Assembly (NCBI GenBank): GCA_014730165.1 | Contig: WJIS01000129.1 | Span: 1-53,635, forward strand | Reading direction: 5' to 3' | From: Promethearchaeota archaeon | GTDB taxonomy: Archaea > Asgardarchaeota > Lokiarchaeia > Sigyniarchaeales > SOKP01 | Length of the DNA stretch: 53,635 nucleotides | Shown here: positions 25,600 to 33,702 of the stretch, in pieces | Layout of the letters: each line of letters opens with the position of its first letter | Numbering within the stretch: the stretch's first letter is position 1 | Position numbers and translations under genes: made by a program | Notes under the pieces: model-generated | Databases searched by the model: none | The model's input: only the letters and a program-made list of their open reading frames with translations | Told to the model about the DNA's origin: nothing

Positions 25600-27783
25600 T
25601 TAAGAGAAATATCTATTGGTTCCAAAATCTCTCCCAACTCTTTCCAAAGATTCCTTCTTCTTAATTTTTCTCTTTAAATCTTGAATCTTTTTATCAATCG
25701 GAAATATCTCTTTTTGAAGATTACGAAACGCTCGAATATAATCAACTTCAGAAATTTTACCTTGATCAAATTTTTTCTCTAAATTTTTTAGAGTTTGTAG
25801 AATACTAAATCTTTCTCGTTTTAACTCAATTAAATGAGATTGATTTTGATCTATATTTTTTGGAACTTCAGATTGATTAACCAAATCCATCATGTTATTC
25901 TCGGAACGAAAAAAGTCTGAGAGATGGTTTTTATTAAATTCTTGGAATAAAGGACTCTTGATGGGATCATTAAACAGTGAGTCTGATGTTTTCTTGAGAG
26001 AGTTAACATTATTTATATCCTCTATAACTGCTTTTAGATTGGGAGGGATATTTTGACCCGACTTATAAGCTTGCTCTAATTTTTTCATGAGTTGATTTTT
26101 TTGTTCCATGTCATAGATATTATTATTGACTTGACCGTTTTGAGAATTTTGAGTGTTTAGATGACTTGGATAATTTTGAGGATTATAATTCTGAATTTTA
26201 TTCGGATTGTAGGGATTTTGCCAGTAAAATTCACTTCTTGGGTAATTAGGATAAGGTCGTGGTGGATGATTGTTAGTATTATGTTTTATATATGAATTAT
26301 TAGGATGTGGAGTAGGGTGTTGGATTGAAGGATAATTAGAATTCTCGTAATTTTGATTGTATCTTTCATTATAACTGGGATGTCCTTCTCTATATGAATT
26401 TGCATTAGGATTATTATAAGGATAATGTGTAGTTTGATTTTGAGATGGATTGGGATTGTAGTTGGGGGGAATATGTTTTTGCTGATTATGAGGATAATTT
26501 TGCGGATAATTAGATCCATTTGATGGATATTGAACTGGAGGCTCTTGCTCGTTGTTTTTAGATTTATTTTCGCTATTAATTTTACATTTTAGACTAAAAA
26601 ATGAGTTTATCCCATCTTCTATGAAATTCTTGATACGATTAAGGTCAATAGTGATATTATTAAGTTTTTTGGAAGCTCGTTCATCATAGATGGTGGTTTC
26701 ATCGAAATTTCTCGCCAGGAGAATATACTCAATTATTCTCTCTATAGCTTTATTTGTTAATGAAAATTCATATTTTCCATATGGAAACTCAATATATAAC
26801 TTTTTGAAAATTTTTCCTTTCTCCTTAATCCTTACGATATCATCCACAGGTGCTTTGAAAATTAGCTCTTGTTTTGTTTTAATTAAGCCATATTGGTGTA
26901 CAAATGAAAGATCAACATTAGTAATGAACAAATATCCTTTTGTTCGCTTCAAGATTTCTTGATTATCGGGGCTATTAGATAGTTTAGCGTTAATTGCATA
27001 AACTGGTTTTTCATCCTCGGCTAAATTGATAAATCTTTTATATTCTGAGAATAGGTTTGTGATTTTTTCGATAAATGCTAAATTTTTCTCTATGGACTCA
27101 ATATTTTTTTTTATATTAGCTAGGTTTTTTTCTACAAACCCTTCAATGCTATCATGAGTTCGATGAAGATTACTTAATATTCCTTCAAAAATTCTCACAC
27201 TCGAATTAGGTTGGCTGTAAATATCAAAGAAATGCTCCTTATTTGAATCAAGATGATGAAAATATTTGCTAATTCTTTCAAGAAGATTATCTTCTAAATA
27301 TTTTATCAATTTGAAAAGTGATATTAGCTCAGATTCCATTTTAGGGAAATGATAACAACATATGGGAGGATCTCGGGCTTTCTTTATTTTTTCTCTAAGT
27401 ACATAAAACTGATTAATTAATTCTCTAAAAGGTTTTAAAAATAAGCGTGAGTCTTTTATTAATTCTAAGAATTCTTGCTCTAATTTTTCCTTCTTTTCAT
27501 AAATATTAACAATCTGGTGAGAATGACAATTTGGACAAGAAGCAATATGTTGAGTTATTTTAATTATATTCTCATTTCCGCAATCTCCACAAACTCTCTT
27601 ATCTTCCGATTCTGAAGTCTCAATATTTTTAGAATTACAATCTTGACAGATTAAGCTATCAACTTTTTCATCGTCTAAACAATCAGAACAACAGCTAGAG
27701 CTACAATTTTCACAATAATATGCCAATTTAGTATTTTGTTGGCAGAAACGGCAAACCTGTCTATTCTGATTTAACTCTGACAT
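25600..27783 (-). CDS. Large zinc-finger / coiled-coil / PH-like / Asn-Pro-Tyr-rich protein
   Basis: A 727-residue multidomain protein that I do not recognise as a named family. Residues 11-85 hold cysteine clusters like a B-box or treble-clef zinc finger (CRFCQQN, YYCENCSSSCCSDC, CGDCGNE, CPNCHSH). Residues 90-250 are helical and partly coiled coil. Residues 265-370 look like a PH/GRAM domain (RTKGYLFITNVDLSF, KIFKKLYIEFPYGKYEFSL). Residues 410-560 are a low-complexity Asn/Pro/Tyr/Gln region (YPQNYPHNQQ, NPNPSQNQ, PPRPYPNYPR), prion-like in composition. Residues 655-715 form a short helical hairpin (FDQGKISEVDYIRAFRNL) with the look of a SHOCT or ESCRT 'steadiness box' end. It is next but one to ESCRT-III. 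A scaffold role is inferred. Confidence 0.8.
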   Translation of the reverse strand: MSELNQNRQVCRFCQQNTKLAYYCENCSSSCCSDCLDDEKVDSLICQDCNSKNIETSESEDKRVCGDCGNENIIKITQHIASCPNCHSHQIVNIYEKKEKLEQEFLELIKDSRLFLKPFRELINQFYVLREKIKKARDPPICCYHFPKMESELISLFKLIKYLEDNLLERISKYFHHLDSNKEHFFDIYSQPNSSVRIFEGILSNLHRTHDSIEGFVEKNLANIKKNIESIEKNLAFIEKITNLFSEYKRFINLAEDEKPVYAINAKLSNSPDNQEILKRTKGYLFITNVDLSFVHQYGLIKTKQELIFKAPVDDIVRIKEKGKIFKKLYIEFPYGKYEFSLTNKAIERIIEYILLARNFDETTIYDERASKKLNNITIDLNRIKNFIEDGINSFFSLKCKINSENKSKNNEQEPPVQYPSNGSNYPQNYPHNQQKHIPPNYNPNPSQNQTTHYPYNNPNANSYREGHPSYNERYNQNYENSNYPSIQHPTPHPNNSYIKHNTNNHPPRPYPNYPRSEFYWQNPYNPNKIQNYNPQNYPSHLNTQNSQNGQVNNNIYDMEQKNQLMKKLEQAYKSGQNIPPNLKAVIEDINNVNSLKKTSDSLFNDPIKSPLFQEFNKNHLSDFFRSENNMMDLVNQSEVPKNIDQNQSHLIELKRERFSILQTLKNLEKKFDQGKISEVDYIRAFRNLQKEIFPIDKKIQDLKRKIKKKESLERVGRDFGTNRYFS

Positions 27784-28145
27784 TATGGTAACCTATCTAG
27801 ATCTTGAAAATAACAAATCGCTTTATAAAAAATAACAAATCTCTCTATTAAAAATAAATATGATATTGAAGTATTACGTTTAAAATATTATATAGAACTG
27901 CTTAAGAGTGTTTTTTAGTTGGATAAAAATTATGTTATTATTAGTGTTTTCTAAAATATGAGATCTCCTTTTTTTATTGGTTTGTTTTATCACATATTGC
28001 ATAAGATCATTTTTCAAGCAATATACTACCGAGGAAAAGGGTTTTATTTAATCTGGAACTCAAAATTTAAACTCTATTAATGATTTATTAAACTATAAAA
28101 CGATTAGAATTGAATCTAAAAATTTCCTTCTTTCTTTTTTTAAAA
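27784..28145. other. Intergenic region, no gene seen
   Basis: About 360 bases between the divergent large zinc-finger gene and the PHP gene. It is AT-rich with many A and T runs. No RNA gene or inverted repeat of note was found. It should contain both promoters. Confidence 0.45.
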
Positions 28146-28721
28146 ATGACTCTTATTGATATGCATATTCATACGAGACCCCGAAGTTCTTGCTCTATCT
28201 TGACTTTAAATCAATTATATAATTCATTATCTAAAAGATTGGAAGGAATCTGCATAACAGACCATTGGAAAGTAAACCCTATAAGAAAGATTTCCTTTGA
28301 ACCTTATAAAGTGTTTTTTGGAGTGGAAATTGCTAGTAATCAAGGAGATATCCTCGCATATGGTATAAAAAGGGTACCTCCTAATAAACGAGACGCTGAG
28401 GAAGTTATTAATCTTATTCATAAACAAGATGGTGTTGCTGTTAGTGCTCATCCGTATTCTGAAAGACATAATGCTTTCCATGATGGTGTTTTCAATTATC
28501 ATTTTGATGCGATTGAAATAAATGGAGCAATCCATAAAAAAGCAAATAAACAAGCAAAAAGAGCGGCAAAAATAATGGATCTTCCCACGATTGGTGGAAG
28601 TGATGCTCATTCGCAGAGTCAACTAAATACTTTTGCGACCAAATTTCAGAATAGGATATACTCAATAAGAGATATTGTATTTGCAGTAAGAAATAAGAAA
28701 TGTAAAGCAGTTAGAATTTGA
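28146..28721 (+). CDS. PHP-domain phosphoesterase
   Basis: A 191-residue metal-dependent phosphoesterase of the PHP family. The motifs DMHIHTRPRS (HxH), ICITDHWK (DH), VFFGVEI (E), VSAHPYSERH (H) and IGGSDAHS (GSDAH) supply the full set of metal ligands. Substrates in this family include oligonucleotides, histidinol phosphate and nucleotide 3',5'-bisphosphates; which one applies here is not clear. The upstream frame is open 12 codons more, but ATG at 28146 directly before LIDMHIHT is the natural start. Convergent with eL33. Confidence 0.88.
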   Translation: MTLIDMHIHTRPRSSCSILTLNQLYNSLSKRLEGICITDHWKVNPIRKISFEPYKVFFGVEIASNQGDILAYGIKRVPPNKRDAEEVINLIHKQDGVAVSAHPYSERHNAFHDGVFNYHFDAIEINGAIHKKANKQAKRAAKIMDLPTIGGSDAHSQSQLNTFATKFQNRIYSIRDIVFAVRNKKCKAVRI

Positions 28722-28731
28722 TTAAAAATGA

Positions 28732-29025
28732 TTACTTTATAATCCTAATTTTTTGTCCTAATGCTTGTCCAGGAAGACCTGCTTTTTTAAAATGAGCTCG
28801 TACAGCGCCTTTATTACCATGAGCGCGTGTTATTTTTCCTTTTAAAGGTTTACCGGTTGAACTATACCAGACTACAGTTTTTCCTAAAAGTTTATTAGCT
28901 TGCTTTCTTGAAGTTATTCCAGGAAAGACTAAGATACATTGCTTTAGATTAACTGTATGTCTTCCACGTCTATAATTCGCAATACTCCCTTCCATACCGA
29001 TGATTTCTATATCATTCACTGACAT
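28732..29025 (-). CDS. rpl35ae: Large ribosomal subunit protein eL33 (L35Ae)
   Basis: A 97-residue ribosomal protein of the archaeal/eukaryotic L35Ae family. It is identified by GMEGSIANYRRGRHTVNLKQ, LLGKTVVWYSSTGKPLKGKI and the C-terminal AHGNKGAVRAHFKKAGLPGQALG (in parts). It binds 23S rRNA. In archaea its occurrence is patchy, and it is usual in Asgard and TACK genomes. No Shine-Dalgarno sequence is evident, so it may be leaderless. It stands alone. Confidence 0.96.
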   Translation of the reverse strand: MSVNDIEIIGMEGSIANYRRGRHTVNLKQCILVFPGITSRKQANKLLGKTVVWYSSTGKPLKGKITRAHGNKGAVRAHFKKAGLPGQALGQKIRIIK

Positions 29026-29157
29026 TCAAAATTCACTTCGAATTGTTCATAATTCAAATTTATTAAAAAGATAAAATGTTTAAAAAAATAAAAAATTTAT
29101 TAAAAATTAATAAAAAAAAGCGTGTTGTTTGAAATTAACAAAAAGTTGATAAAAAAT

Positions 29158-30561
29158 ATGAAAGTATCTTTTTCAAAAATTAAAATCACTCCCAAGAATT
29201 TAGATGGAGTCCGAATGGCGGGTTATGCTAGACCTGATACATGTAAGGGTACATTAGATGACATATTCGCTCATGCTACTTTAATTCTGTCCTCATCCGA
29301 AAACAATAATGATAAAGAGAAACTGCTTCTAATTTCTATTGACATCCTTAAGTTTCCGATCTCTGTTGCAGATTACGTAAAAAAAAAAATCTCAGAAGCA
29401 TTTAACGACATTTCATATCAAAATATTCTTATCCATGCAACCCATACTCATTCTGCTCCAGATATTACAGGAGAATTTCATTGGCCTGGTACATCTTTTT
29501 TGGATGTAATGAAGGGCATAATGTTTGGGATAAATAGAAATGATGAGTATGTGATTTGGTTAAGTAAAAAAATCATAAAGTTGGTTGAGAAGTTAAATGA
29601 GGGTCTTAAAAACTGTAAAATCGCATGGAAAAAAAAGCAATTTAATCCCAATTTAGTGATAAACCGAAGGCATCCTTCAGAGATTCCGAAAACTGACTTA
29701 GGAGTTATTAGCTTCAGAGATTTAGACAATAAATTAATTGGGATTATTATTAATTATCAGTGTCATCCTACAACTCTTTCATTTTTTAATAATAAGTTAT
29801 CAGCAGATTTCCCGGGAAGAATCATTGCTAGAATTTCTGAGATGACACAAGGGCAAGTGAAAGCATTATATTTCAATGGAGCGGCGGGAGATCTAAATCC
29901 AATAACCACATGCGGAACTAATTATGAATCATTAGAAATTGACAAAACCCCAATATACGACCAATTAGGTACATATAAACACACGCGAAGGTTGGGTTAT
30001 AGAATTGCAGAAGTAGTAATGAAATTAACAGAATCTATCCCAAACAAAGAATATTATCAAGAATTGAGCTTTCAATCGTATATTAAGGTTATTTTCGTTC
30101 CATTAAAGGATCCGAGGTACTTTTCATTAGCATGGTTAGAAAATAAGCTATATTATCTAATAAAAAAATACATTTTACTCTCCGTGGTGAAAGTGTTATA
30201 TAAGAAAACCAATTTCCCAATATTTCGATTGATTAAGAAGGGAAGAACGGTTGGGGCACAAACTATTCTCCAGTTTATAAAATTTATCACAAAGAAAGAA
30301 GAAAATAGGAGTGAATTTAGTATATTCACTGTTCCAGGAGAATTATTCGAGAAAATTGGTGAGAAGCTCATATATCAATCACCAACGGGAAAGGATAATA
30401 GTTTTATTTTTCAAAATTCTAATGATTGGATTGCATATTTATTTCCATTAGGAGAATATATAGAGATAGGAGGATACGAGCCTGTAGCTAGTTTTAGTCC
30501 CCTTAGTGGATATTATGTTCACAAAATGATGCTAGAACTCTTCGCTGAAATAAAAAGATAA
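29158..30561 (+). CDS. Neutral ceramidase-like / alkaline ceramidase N-terminal-type hydrolase
   Basis: A 467-residue protein with the features of the neutral/alkaline non-lysosomal ceramidase superfamily: a beta-rich start KVSFSKIKITPKN...MAGYARPD, ILIHATHTHSAPD (histidine pair of the zinc site), NYQCHPTTL (third histidine) and YFNGAAGDLNP. No signal peptide is seen, and the protein is shorter than true ceramidases (about 650 residues) because the C-terminal immunoglobulin-like domain is absent. Proteins of this size with unknown amide or ester substrates are widespread in archaea. A GTG at 29122 would extend the frame by 12 residues. ATG 29158 starts at the conserved strand. Confidence 0.75.
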   Translation: MKVSFSKIKITPKNLDGVRMAGYARPDTCKGTLDDIFAHATLILSSSENNNDKEKLLLISIDILKFPISVADYVKKKISEAFNDISYQNILIHATHTHSAPDITGEFHWPGTSFLDVMKGIMFGINRNDEYVIWLSKKIIKLVEKLNEGLKNCKIAWKKKQFNPNLVINRRHPSEIPKTDLGVISFRDLDNKLIGIIINYQCHPTTLSFFNNKLSADFPGRIIARISEMTQGQVKALYFNGAAGDLNPITTCGTNYESLEIDKTPIYDQLGTYKHTRRLGYRIAEVVMKLTESIPNKEYYQELSFQSYIKVIFVPLKDPRYFSLAWLENKLYYLIKKYILLSVVKVLYKKTNFPIFRLIKKGRTVGAQTILQFIKFITKKEENRSEFSIFTVPGELFEKIGEKLIYQSPTGKDNSFIFQNSNDWIAYLFPLGEYIEIGGYEPVASFSPLSGYYVHKMMLELFAEIKR

Positions 30562-30676
30562 GTTAAAATCAAGATGAGAGAATAATATCTATTAAGTATT
30601 TAAGAATAACTTGTGATTTCAGTGTAAACATGGTAAATATGTAAAATAATTCAAAAGAAGATCAGGATTATGAAAA

Positions 30677-31882
30677 TTATTGATTGATTGAATTATATGC
30701 GTATTGCCAGGCTTTTTGATTTATTTGATTAAACTCTTTCATAAGATGATCGCTATCCAAATTTTCCTCATTAGAGATCAAATCTTCTACAAATAAATAG
30801 ATTTTTCTCTCTAAAGCATCTATTTTGTTTATATAATGTTGTTTGTCCTTTTGATTCATTAATTTTTTAAATTGATCAACATATTTTTTATGTCTTGACC
30901 AAAACCATTCATTATCCACATCTTTATATGGTCCGGCATCATTTACCTCTTGTCTTTTTATGGGGAACGCGTAGGGTTTATATATACTTAAGCAAGGTTT
31001 TGTGCTTCCTGTAAACCAATGAATTGATTTATGATCAGATGATTTTAAATGTGATACTTGAGAGCCGGTTGATTGAAAAGAACCATGCATACATAATCCT
31101 GCTTCATGTTCTCTTAGAAATTCCATCATCATATCTACAGTTATGCTCCCGTTGTTATCTTCCAAGAGTTTGGTAGATTTAACAGCTCTATGTGTAAGCG
31201 GGACCCGATTTGGGGTAGAAGATTCTGAAAAATTAATAGCAAAATCGAATTGGGTTTCATCTTTACAATAGCTATTTTTAATTGCATAATCGATGATTCC
31301 ATCTTTTCTCATATCGCCTTTTCCTCTTATAGAAAGACTATTCGATATAGCCCTAACCGAATCAACCTTTTCAGAAATCCACCATTTATCAGCGGTTTCT
31401 AAAACATAAGCCTCTTTTGGATCAGCAATAATGAAGGAGTTATGATAATACCAGCTTCTTGATTTATAAGCATTACTTCCTCCTTGCCCGAAGTTATCCA
31501 AAAGTTCGGTAATAATATTTAATGCTTCTTTAGCATTTTTGCTCCGTTCCAAACCTAATCTCAGAAGATCCATTCCTAAAGGACCTTCTTTTCTCAATTC
31601 TTCAGTAGTGTAGACTGCCTCATTTCCGATCGCTACTCCATACTCATTTGACCCCATCTCAGCACCCCACATCCAAAATGGTTGACTAAGCAAGATTTCA
31701 TAGGTCTCTAAAACTTGAGGGATAGTAATATAGGTACATTGAAGCATCTCTCCTTTCTCGTATTTTTTACGAGGGACATGAGTTATTAATTGTGCTTCAT
31801 TCTGAGGGCGATCGCTATTCTTTCCAAATATCGTATTTCCATCTAATGTACCTTCTGGTAAAGCTACTAAAGTATCACACAT
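30677..31882 (-). CDS. C69-family dipeptidase (secernin-like)
   Basis: A 401-residue N-terminal-nucleophile hydrolase of peptidase family C69 (U34), which includes Lactobacillus dipeptidase A and eukaryotic secernins. The protein starts Met-Cys-Asp (MCDTLVALPEG), so that Cys2 becomes the catalytic N-terminal nucleophile after removal of Met. GNTIFGKNSDR is the second hallmark. WMWGAEMGSNEYGVAIGNEAVYT and the C-terminal LMNQKDKQHY segment match secernin-type members. A paralogue is found at 49786-51141. Probably works on small peptides in the cytoplasm. Confidence 0.88.
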   Translation of the reverse strand: MCDTLVALPEGTLDGNTIFGKNSDRPQNEAQLITHVPRKKYEKGEMLQCTYITIPQVLETYEILLSQPFWMWGAEMGSNEYGVAIGNEAVYTTEELRKEGPLGMDLLRLGLERSKNAKEALNIITELLDNFGQGGSNAYKSRSWYYHNSFIIADPKEAYVLETADKWWISEKVDSVRAISNSLSIRGKGDMRKDGIIDYAIKNSYCKDETQFDFAINFSESSTPNRVPLTHRAVKSTKLLEDNNGSITVDMMMEFLREHEAGLCMHGSFQSTGSQVSHLKSSDHKSIHWFTGSTKPCLSIYKPYAFPIKRQEVNDAGPYKDVDNEWFWSRHKKYVDQFKKLMNQKDKQHYINKIDALERKIYLFVEDLISNEENLDSDHLMKEFNQINQKAWQYAYNSINQ

Positions 31883-31951
31883 TCCAATTCACAATTTTAT
31901 TTTTAATATTATAAGAATTCATTATTTTATTAAAAAAAAATATATTAGTGA

Positions 31952-33136
31952 TTATGCGTTGAATACTTGAAAAGGAGCTGCAGAACAGCGCCAAATAGCG
32001 ATATCCTCAAACCCTAAGATTTCAGCGTGAGTTTGTTCACCATCTAAAGTTCGCTTAAATTTATACCATAAATTTTCTGCTACATCTTCCACCTTTTGGT
32101 CTGCTGTGATTATTTTACTGGCATCAATATCAATATTACTCGCCATCCAATCGCAAGTTTTAGGGTTTCCGCAAATTTTAATAACTGGAGTAACTGGGTT
32201 TCCACAAGGACTTCCTCTTCCGGTTGTCATTATTATGATTTGTGCTCCTGCAGCAGCTAATCCCGTCATAGATTCCACATCAAGACCAGGTTCTACCATC
32301 AACCATAAACCCTTCCCCTTGGGTTTCTCAGAGTAATCTATGATCCCCTCGATAGGAGCCTTCCCGGCTTTAGCAATGGTCCCTAATGATTTCTCTTCGA
32401 TCGTTGTTAATCCTCCCGTGATATTACCAGGAGTTGGCTGTATACCGCGAAAATCAATACCAATCTTCATCGTATTATCCAAAAAAGTATTGATTGTTTC
32501 TTTTATTTTTTCTCTGACCTTTTCGTTTTTCGCTCTCTCCATCAAAAGATGTTCAGTACCAACCCATTCCGTAAATTCAGGTAGAATGGATGTCCCTCCT
32601 AGTTCAACTATTCTGTCAGAGATTATTCCAACAGCAGGATTCGCTGTAATTCCCGATATAGAGTCAGATCCACCACATTCTAATCCTAATACCAAATAAG
32701 AATAATCGAAAGGCTCTCGCTTTAACTCTTTAGCATTTTCTGCCATTTTACTTCCTAATTTAGTCCCTTTTTCGATGGCAGCTTTAGTACCTCCTTCAAC
32801 ATCTTGTACGTCAAAATATTCAATGGGCTTTTTAGTACGCTTTATCTGCTTACCAATCAACTTACTTGTAATATTTTCACAACCAAGCCCAACGACAACG
32901 GTTCCATAGATATTTGGATTCTTTCCCAAGCCCACTAAAGTTCTCAAGGTGTAGGAAAAATCTGGACCAAATTGACCGCATCCGAGAGGATGAGTTATTG
33001 CCACTGAATTTTCTACTTTATTCGCAATTTGTTGGGCTACTTTATTTACACATACAACCGAAGAAATTATCGCAATTTTATTACGTATCCCAACCTCTCC
33101 TTTTGGTCGTTCAAATCCTAAAAATTCCTCCATCAT
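31952..33136 (-). CDS. Altronate/galactarate dehydratase, large (UxaA C-terminal) subunit
   Basis: The catalytic subunit of the UxaA/GarD sugar-acid dehydratase family, which converts D-altronate or D-galactarate to a 2-keto-3-deoxy acid. Recognised by GFERPKGEVGIRNKIAI, HPLGCGQ, LGCENI, GLECGGSDSISGITANPAVG and TTGRGSPCGNPVTPVIKICGN; the cysteines and histidine hold the metal (Fe) site. I place the start at ATG 33136, which overlaps the upstream small-subunit stop in an ATGA arrangement. A longer frame reaching 33187 lies within the small-subunit gene and is unlikely. 394 aa. Confidence 0.88.
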   Translation of the reverse strand: MMEEFLGFERPKGEVGIRNKIAIISSVVCVNKVAQQIANKVENSVAITHPLGCGQFGPDFSYTLRTLVGLGKNPNIYGTVVVGLGCENITSKLIGKQIKRTKKPIEYFDVQDVEGGTKAAIEKGTKLGSKMAENAKELKREPFDYSYLVLGLECGGSDSISGITANPAVGIISDRIVELGGTSILPEFTEWVGTEHLLMERAKNEKVREKIKETINTFLDNTMKIGIDFRGIQPTPGNITGGLTTIEEKSLGTIAKAGKAPIEGIIDYSEKPKGKGLWLMVEPGLDVESMTGLAAAGAQIIIMTTGRGSPCGNPVTPVIKICGNPKTCDWMASNIDIDASKIITADQKVEDVAENLWYKFKRTLDGEQTHAEILGFEDIAIWRCSAAPFQVFNA

Positions 33137-33411
33137 TCCACAACCTCCTCTAAATAATGACTGGTAATATTGTGTGTATGAATCCAATCTCCAATAGATA
33201 TATCTTTAGTTGCAATTCCAATAATTTGCCCGTATTTCCTTATGATATCTCCTTTCTTGATATCTGACAAGGCAAATTTATGCCCTAAGGGAATCTCATG
33301 ATTTATCTTTATTAATGATTTCTTATGTTTTATTTCTGTTCCTTCTTGAATATCAACTAAACTCGTTGCACAATTATCCTCCGAATTCATAACGATATAT
33401 TTTTGAGACAT
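33133..33411 (-). CDS. Altronate/galactarate dehydratase, small (UxaA N-terminal, SAF) subunit
   Basis: A 92-residue SAF-domain protein that matches the N-terminal part of UxaA/GarD. In many archaea and bacteria it is encoded as a separate chain. The final segment ISIGDWIHTHNIT matches the GdwvHvHN motif, with the histidines near the metal site. The stop codon overlaps the start of the large subunit by four bases, so the two are translated together. The 290-base gap to the aldehyde oxidoreductase gene forms a shared divergent promoter region. Confidence 0.9.
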   Translation of the reverse strand: MSQKYIVMNSEDNCATSLVDIQEGTEIKHKKSLIKINHEIPLGHKFALSDIKKGDIIRKYGQIIGIATKDISIGDWIHTHNITSHYLEEVVE

Positions 33412-33473
33412 AGTTTTATCATATTTTAGAATCTTAAATAATTATTATTTTTATAGAAAAATTAATTAACAAA

Positions 33474-33502
33474 TCTAGAATAATTATTTTAATATAATAT
33501 CA
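33474..33502 (+). promoter_or_regulatory. Upstream element shared with the ThDP-enzyme gene
   Basis: Begins TCTAG, then ATAATTATTTTAATA after one variable base. Twenty of 21 positions match 45211-45231 upstream of the ThDP enzyme, and both end in ATCA. Preceded in each place by a similar AT-rich stretch starting AAAATTAATT. It lies about 200 bases before the aldehyde oxidoreductase and 60 bases before the dehydratase small-subunit start. It could be an operator or promoter of the catabolic regulon. Confidence 0.4.
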
Positions 33503-33655
33503 TTGCATTTAATAAGATTCACAACAAAATACTATTTAACAAAAGTTAGAAGAAATGAATGAAAATAATCGATCTTACCAGATATACATAACGAATCAAT
33601 CAATAACATCATCAATAGGATCCAATATGTTTTATAGTTTTTGTTGACGAAATTG

Positions 33656-33678
33656 AATAATTTCAATAGGAAATTATT
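33656..33678 (+). promoter_or_regulatory. Hairpin in the leader of the aldehyde oxidoreductase gene
   Basis: A perfect 9-base-pair inverted repeat, AATAATTTC (33656-33664), loop AATAG, GAAATTATT (33670-33678). It ends 24 bases before the ATG and about seven bases before the AAGAGG ribosome-binding site. Possibly a regulatory or mRNA-stability element. The base composition is so AT-rich that chance is a real alternative. Confidence 0.4.
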
Positions 33679-33702
33679 AAAAATTAAGAGGAAAAATAAA
33701 AA

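Noticed and set aside
26286..26519. An isoleucine-rich 77-codon frame
   Set aside because: Shadow of the Asn/Pro-rich region of the large zinc-finger gene on the same strand.
32106..32699. Two plus-strand frames of 76 and 119 codons
   Set aside because: Antisense to the dehydratase large subunit, whose motifs are clear; no start signals of their own.
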